From assembly GCA_017416885.1 (NCBI GenBank), contig JAFQAM010000335.1:1-16007 (forward strand): 16,007 nucleotides of DNA, given 5' to 3'. Below, one piece after another: positions 12,304-16,007 of the stretch. The stretch is from Clostridia bacterium. GTDB lineage: Bacteria > Bacillota > Clostridia > Oscillospirales > CAG-272. The position numbers and the translations under genes are program-made. The stretch's first letter is position 1. Each line of letters opens with the position of its first letter. Below the pieces are notes generated by a model that saw only the letters and a program-made list of their open reading frames with translations, was not told the origin of the DNA and searched no databases.

Positions 12304-14205
12304 TTATATAATTTCTACACCAATTGAATTTTTTTCGGCAAATTTAATCGCCTTACTATTTTTCGGGCATCTGATAATAAGCGAATTACAGCCATCAAAC
12401 GCGCCGTCGTCAATATTTGCTGATGGATTTAAAATTTCTATATATCTTAATTTCTTACAATTCATAAAGGAATGGTGTCTTATATTTTTTACGCTTTCAG
12501 ATAAAACAATTTCTTCAAGTGATTCGCAATCCTTAAAGGAGGACATCCCTACGGTTTTAATTCCTTTAGGAATTTCAATGGTTTTTAAAGATGAACAGGA
12601 TAAAAGCATTGCAGATGATATATCCGTCATTTTTGCTGACAAGGTTATTTCAGTTAATGAATCACATTCATAAAATGCTCTAAAGCCAACATTTGTTACA
12701 CTGTTTGGAATATTGATTTTTTCTAAGGATGAGCAATATGCAAACGCATAGTTTCCTATTTCCGTCAGTCCCTCTTCTATTTCTATTTCCTTTAAATTAT
12801 CGCATCCACTGAATGCATTTACTTCTATTATTTCCACGGTATCAGGGATTTTTATTTTTTCTAAGGATGAGCAGCCACTAAATGCGCTATCGCCTATTTT
12901 AACTGTGCCGTTTGGTATTTCAATGTTTTCTAAGGACATACAATCAAAAAATGCTTTATCGGGAACTGTATTTATTTTTTCATTAAGCTTTACGGTTTTG
13001 AGTGATGTACAGCCTGAAAATACAGCGCGCTCTATATTTTCTATGCTTCCCAATATTTCAACAGATTTTAATGACACACAATCACCAAACGCATCTGCGC
13101 CCAACTTAACAATGGTACTTGGTAGTCTGATGCTTTTTAAAGACGTACAAAGCTCGAACGCTTCCATATCTATTAACAGCAAGCCTTCCGGCAGCTCTAC
13201 ATTTTCAAGTGCTGCGCATTCTGAAAATGCTCTGTAATCAATAGTTGTAACCTTGCTTGGAATTTCTATATTTTTCAAAGAACTGCAACGGTAAAATGCG
13301 CTGTCCTCAATTGCTTTTAAGTCGCTTGGTAAATCAATCCTTTTAAGATATATGCTATTATAAAATGCGCCCATTGCAATTGTGCGAACCTCATTTGGAA
13401 GCTTAAATTGGGCTTCCTTCTTTTTGGAAAAATACTTATATAAAATGCTTCCGTCCTTTGAATAAATATTGCCGTCAAGTGATTTTAAAAATGGGTTGCT
13501 TTGGTCTATTTCAACTCCGCATAGAGACGGGCATTCTTCAAACGCTCCACTGTTTATGAATGATACGCTTTCTGAAATTTTAACGCTTTTTAATGAGGTA
13601 CATTCTCTGAATGCGCAATCGTCAATTAATCTTGTGCCATTTAAAATTTCTACGCTTTCAAGCTGAGTGCATTCCGCAAATGCATTATTTTCAATTTCTA
13701 CTACACTTGACGGTATTTTGATAGCTTTTAAAGCTTGACAGGATTTAAATGCATCCTCCTTAATGGCGCTTACGCCGTTCAGGATCTCAACGCTTACAAG
13801 GGATTTGCATTTTTCAAAGACGGATATTTCTATATTCGACAGTGTTGAAGGAATTTTAATTTTCTTTAATGACTTACAACCGAAAAATGCGCAGGGATGT
13901 ATCTCTAAAATGCCTTCTTGTAGCTCTACTATTTCTAATGAAGTGCATAACTCAAATGCACTGTGCTCTATAATTTGTACACTTTTTGGTATTATTATAA
14001 AGCTTAATGATGTACATTCTAAAAATGCTTCCTCGCATATTGTGGTTACTGTATTTGGGATTTCAACATTATTTATAAAATCGCATCTATAAAATGCCTG
14101 GTAACCAATTTCGGTAACTCTCTCGGGTATTTTCACATTTGCTTCTTTGCCAAGATATTTAATTAAAACACCATTTTCTATTTTAAAATTATTACTGTCA
14201 CTCAT
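12304..14205 (-). CDS. BspA-type leucine-rich-repeat protein (LRR_5)
   Basis: 633 residues built almost wholly of about 24 repeats of roughly 23 residues, pattern I-xx-x-AF-xx-C-xSL-xx-I-x-IP-xx-V, the Treponema/BspA class. Nine repeats precede an island at about residues 235-267 (SLDGNIYSKDGSILYKY), a type common in this family, and about fifteen follow. The N terminus (MSDSNNFKIENGVLIKYLG) has no signal peptide, and the C terminus shows no sortase motif or membrane anchor, so the protein as encoded looks cytoplasmic or is exported by an unrecognised route. Secreted relatives bind host or surface ligands. In part of the first block repeats alternate between IPSS and ILNG forms (about residues 118-190), suggesting growth by duplication of two-repeat units. 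ATG 14205 is preferred over GTG 14214, but the ribosome site is weak (AGAAAG). Confidence 0.9.
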   Translation of the reverse strand: MSDSNNFKIENGVLIKYLGKEANVKIPERVTEIGYQAFYRCDFINNVEIPNTVTTICEEAFLECTSLSFIIIPKSVQIIEHSAFELCTSLEIVELQEGILEIHPCAFFGCKSLKKIKIPSTLSNIEISVFEKCKSLVSVEILNGVSAIKEDAFKSCQALKAIKIPSSVVEIENNAFAECTQLESVEILNGTRLIDDCAFRECTSLKSVKISESVSFINSGAFEECPSLCGVEIDQSNPFLKSLDGNIYSKDGSILYKYFSKKKEAQFKLPNEVRTIAMGAFYNSIYLKRIDLPSDLKAIEDSAFYRCSSLKNIEIPSKVTTIDYRAFSECAALENVELPEGLLLIDMEAFELCTSLKSIRLPSTIVKLGADAFGDCVSLKSVEILGSIENIERAVFSGCTSLKTVKLNEKINTVPDKAFFDCMSLENIEIPNGTVKIGDSAFSGCSSLEKIKIPDTVEIIEVNAFSGCDNLKEIEIEEGLTEIGNYAFAYCSSLEKINIPNSVTNVGFRAFYECDSLTEITLSAKMTDISSAMLLSCSSLKTIEIPKGIKTVGMSSFKDCESLEEIVLSESVKNIRHHSFMNCKKLRYIEILNPSANIDDGAFDGCNSLIIRCPKNSKAIKFAEKNSIGVEII

Positions 14206-14237
14206 TTTGTTCACTTTCTTTCAAGAATTACAGCCTT

Positions 14238-14271
14238 ATTATACATTACAAATATCAATTAAGATTGTAAT
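14238..14271 (-). promoter_or_regulatory. Putative promoter and inverted repeat of the LRR gene
   Basis: Minus-strand TATAAT at 14243-14238 lies 33 nt before the ATG at 14205. No convincing -35 hexamer is present. Just upstream, ATTACAA (14245-14251) and TTGTAAT (14265-14271) form an inverted repeat with a 13-nt gap, placed over the expected -35 region, as an operator would be. Confidence 0.35.
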
Positions 14272-14293
14272 TTTTCCAAGCTAAAATAAACGG

Positions 14294-16007
14294 TTAATTA
14301 TATTTGCAAATTGATATTTCGCCTAATATTCCTGTTGGTGGGATTTGGATAAATGTGGATAATAAATCACGGCGGCGATGTCCTAAGTTGCTTGTTACTA
14401 TAATTTCAAGCTTGTTTTCGCCTTGCTTTAATGCATTTTTCATGCTGAATTTATATGGCGCATTAATGCGTGTGCCGATGCTTATTCCGTTTAGATATAC
14501 CTGGGCTACCTCACCAACCTGTCCTAAATCTATAACTGTAAAATCGGTATAGCTTTGGTCATAAATAAAGCTTGAGGTATAACGAACAGTGCCACTAAAT
14601 TCAGGATATTTATCGGGAGCGGAAATATCAAATAAGCTTGATTTTTCTGCAATTTTGCGATACTCCCTGTCGCTTTCGTCCTTAATTTCAATATCAAAAA
14701 GTAAGGGGAGTGTCTTTCTTTCAACTTCATTTGTAAAATACGGCGTATTAAGAGGAGCATTTTCGCCAAAGATTACAAAAAGCATATTTCCCTTTTCAAG
14801 GCGTAAATTTAGTGTGCCGTTTTTAGCTTCTGCTTTATATAGATTATTGTGCCAAGGATCATATATTAAATAGTCGCCTTGCTTATCAAGGTTGATTTGA
14901 GCATTAACATCACCGTAAACATTTTCGTTTGAAAATAGGTAAATATCCTTATTTTCTCTTACGGTATGATAAAAACGAAGCGAGTCTATTCCCTCGCCGC
15001 TACCGCTTATGTGGCATAGGTTATATTTTCGTAACGATTTAACCATATTTTTATGCGGTATCGCTTCAAAGCATGGTAGCATATTTAAAATACTGTGTCC
15101 TTCCGCGCTTTTTTGCGGTAGAGTATTTTCAAATATCACCTTTAAGCCTTGCTTTGAAAATGCTTCAAAAAGAGTAAGGCGGTCATATGGCATAATTTCG
15201 CTTTCGGAAATTATGATAGCTCCATAGTCCTCTTTATTGACACATAGTCTGCCGTTTTTGATTTTTGCATCCTTTAATGCGTCATATGGAATAATATCAA
15301 AGTCGATTAATCCCTGTGTAAGTGTGCGACAGAGGTCATAGAAAAGATGATTTTTGCCGCCTGTCCATTCGCCCTCTGCGTTATAAAATACGCATACATC
15401 TGCTTTGTGCGCGCTATCGCTTAGCATATGTGAGCATCTGCCCATATAGTCCATTAAGAACTTAAATTGCGGATACTGTATATTTTTGCCACCGTTATAA
15501 AAATGCGGTGGGCAATCGGTGTCTTCTTCCCTTGGTGAAAATGCGTGTGGCACGAAGTGGTTTACACCGCTTGATAGCATTGTGTCGGCAAGTCCTTTCA
15601 TAAACGGAAGTCCCTCTGCCCAACCGAATGCGCCAAAGATTTCACACATTGCTCTATTTTTCTTAAGCGGCTGAATGTGCGCGTGAGATGATGCTAATTT
15701 CGGTAATGTGTAGTGGAAAAATGATGGCTCAGCGCTACCGCCGTCGGTTAAAAGCGCTCTGTGTACATTATTTAAAAGTCCGGGAATATCCTGTGTTAAA
15801 ACAATATCAATACCCGCCATATCCTGTCCGTCAAGAGCGCGGAAATAGTGACCGCTACCGTAGCCCATTCGTGTATGGGCGCCCATATCCTCAATTACAT
15901 GACCGATGTACATAACATTATGCTCGCGGCACCAATTGCCAAGGGCGTAGCTGAAGTTTTCGCTATATAGCTTGGTGATAACCTCCATATAGTGCATACG
16001 GATAAGC
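14294..16007 (-). CDS. GH106-like glycoside hydrolase, C-terminal part (runs off right edge)
   Basis: The frame is open at the right edge (three more codons precede the first ATG at 15997), so this is the C-terminal part, about 570 residues, of a larger enzyme. The block YIGHVIEDMGAH...GIDIVLTQD near the left of the visible protein resembles the catalytic-barrel region of GH106 alpha-L-rhamnosidase-like proteins, with GH.xED and GID positions kept. The last 120 residues (GTVRYTSSF, IDLGQVGEVAQVYLNG, GENKLEIIVTSNLGHR) form a GH2-type sugar-binding jelly-roll domain, common at the end of this family. Activity would be release of a sugar such as L-rhamnose from plant or microbial glycans; substrate and catalytic residues cannot be fixed from the visible part. 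No terminator lies between its stop and the LRR gene 88 bases downstream. Confidence 0.65.
   Translation of the reverse strand, partial: LIRMHYMEVITKLYSENFSYALGNWCREHNVMYIGHVIEDMGAHTRMGYGSGHYFRALDGQDMAGIDIVLTQDIPGLLNNVHRALLTDGGSAEPSFFHYTLPKLASSHAHIQPLKKNRAMCEIFGAFGWAEGLPFMKGLADTMLSSGVNHFVPHAFSPREEDTDCPPHFYNGGKNIQYPQFKFLMDYMGRCSHMLSDSAHKADVCVFYNAEGEWTGGKNHLFYDLCRTLTQGLIDFDIIPYDALKDAKIKNGRLCVNKEDYGAIIISESEIMPYDRLTLFEAFSKQGLKVIFENTLPQKSAEGHSILNMLPCFEAIPHKNMVKSLRKYNLCHISGSGEGIDSLRFYHTVRENKDIYLFSNENVYGDVNAQINLDKQGDYLIYDPWHNNLYKAEAKNGTLNLRLEKGNMLFVIFGENAPLNTPYFTNEVERKTLPLLFDIEIKDESDREYRKIAEKSSLFDISAPDKYPEFSGTVRYTSSFIYDQSYTDFTVIDLGQVGEVAQVYLNGISIGTRINAPYKFSMKNALKQGENKLEIIVTSNLGHRRRDLLSTFIQIPPTGILGEISICKYN

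Noticed and set aside
12905..14092. Plus-strand open frames inside the LRR gene
   Set aside because: They are antisense shadows of a repetitive gene; their repeated sequence mirrors the LRR repeats and they lack ribosome sites.

Overview
This is a low-GC chromosomal window, most likely from an anaerobic, spore-lineage Clostridia bacterium of the gut type (Oscillospirales or a relative). Reasons: a SpoVG-type regulator, AT-rich intergenic DNA, strong Shine-Dalgarno sites of the GGAGG class, a Clostridia-style MurC, a radical SAM/SPASM maturase-like enzyme and a long BspA-type leucine-rich-repeat protein. This is inference from protein character, not from a search. Nothing looks plasmid-borne or phage-derived.

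Layout. From the left edge, minus strand: hisS (its 5' 904 bases; the rest lies off the window) and spoVG. A hairpin terminator behind spoVG sits directly before a perfect-consensus promoter for hisS. Divergent from spoVG is murC. After a 299-base intergenic region comes a plus-strand group with its own promoter: a class I methyltransferase, hslO (Hsp33) and a PlsC-like acyltransferase, closed by a strong terminator. Next are uvrB and uvrA, the damage-recognition half of nucleotide excision repair. They are followed by a radical SAM/SPASM enzyme and a translationally coupled 67-residue zinc-ribbon protein. A bidirectional terminator separates these from two minus-strand genes: a 633-residue leucine-rich-repeat protein and, at the right edge, a partial GH106-like glycoside hydrolase.

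The least expected content is in three intergenic regions: murC to methyltransferase, acyltransferase to uvrB, and uvrB to uvrA. Each holds an array of very small hairpins (11-15 nt, 4-6 bp stems, 2-5 nt loops) spaced by a near-constant linker of 5-9 nt. The stems differ from unit to unit but each remains self-complementary, while the linker is conserved within an array. The linkers differ between arrays but fit one loose form when read in one orientation (RTGAWNT: ATGAATT, ATGATAT, GTGAAGT). In the uvrB-uvrA array the linker also flips orientation half-way, so the whole region could fold as a branched tree. A 14-bp perfect inverted repeat with a GAAA loop also straddles the uvrB stop codon. 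I know no named element with this description; it is the strongest candidate here for something undescribed. The second candidate is the radical SAM/small zinc-ribbon pair.
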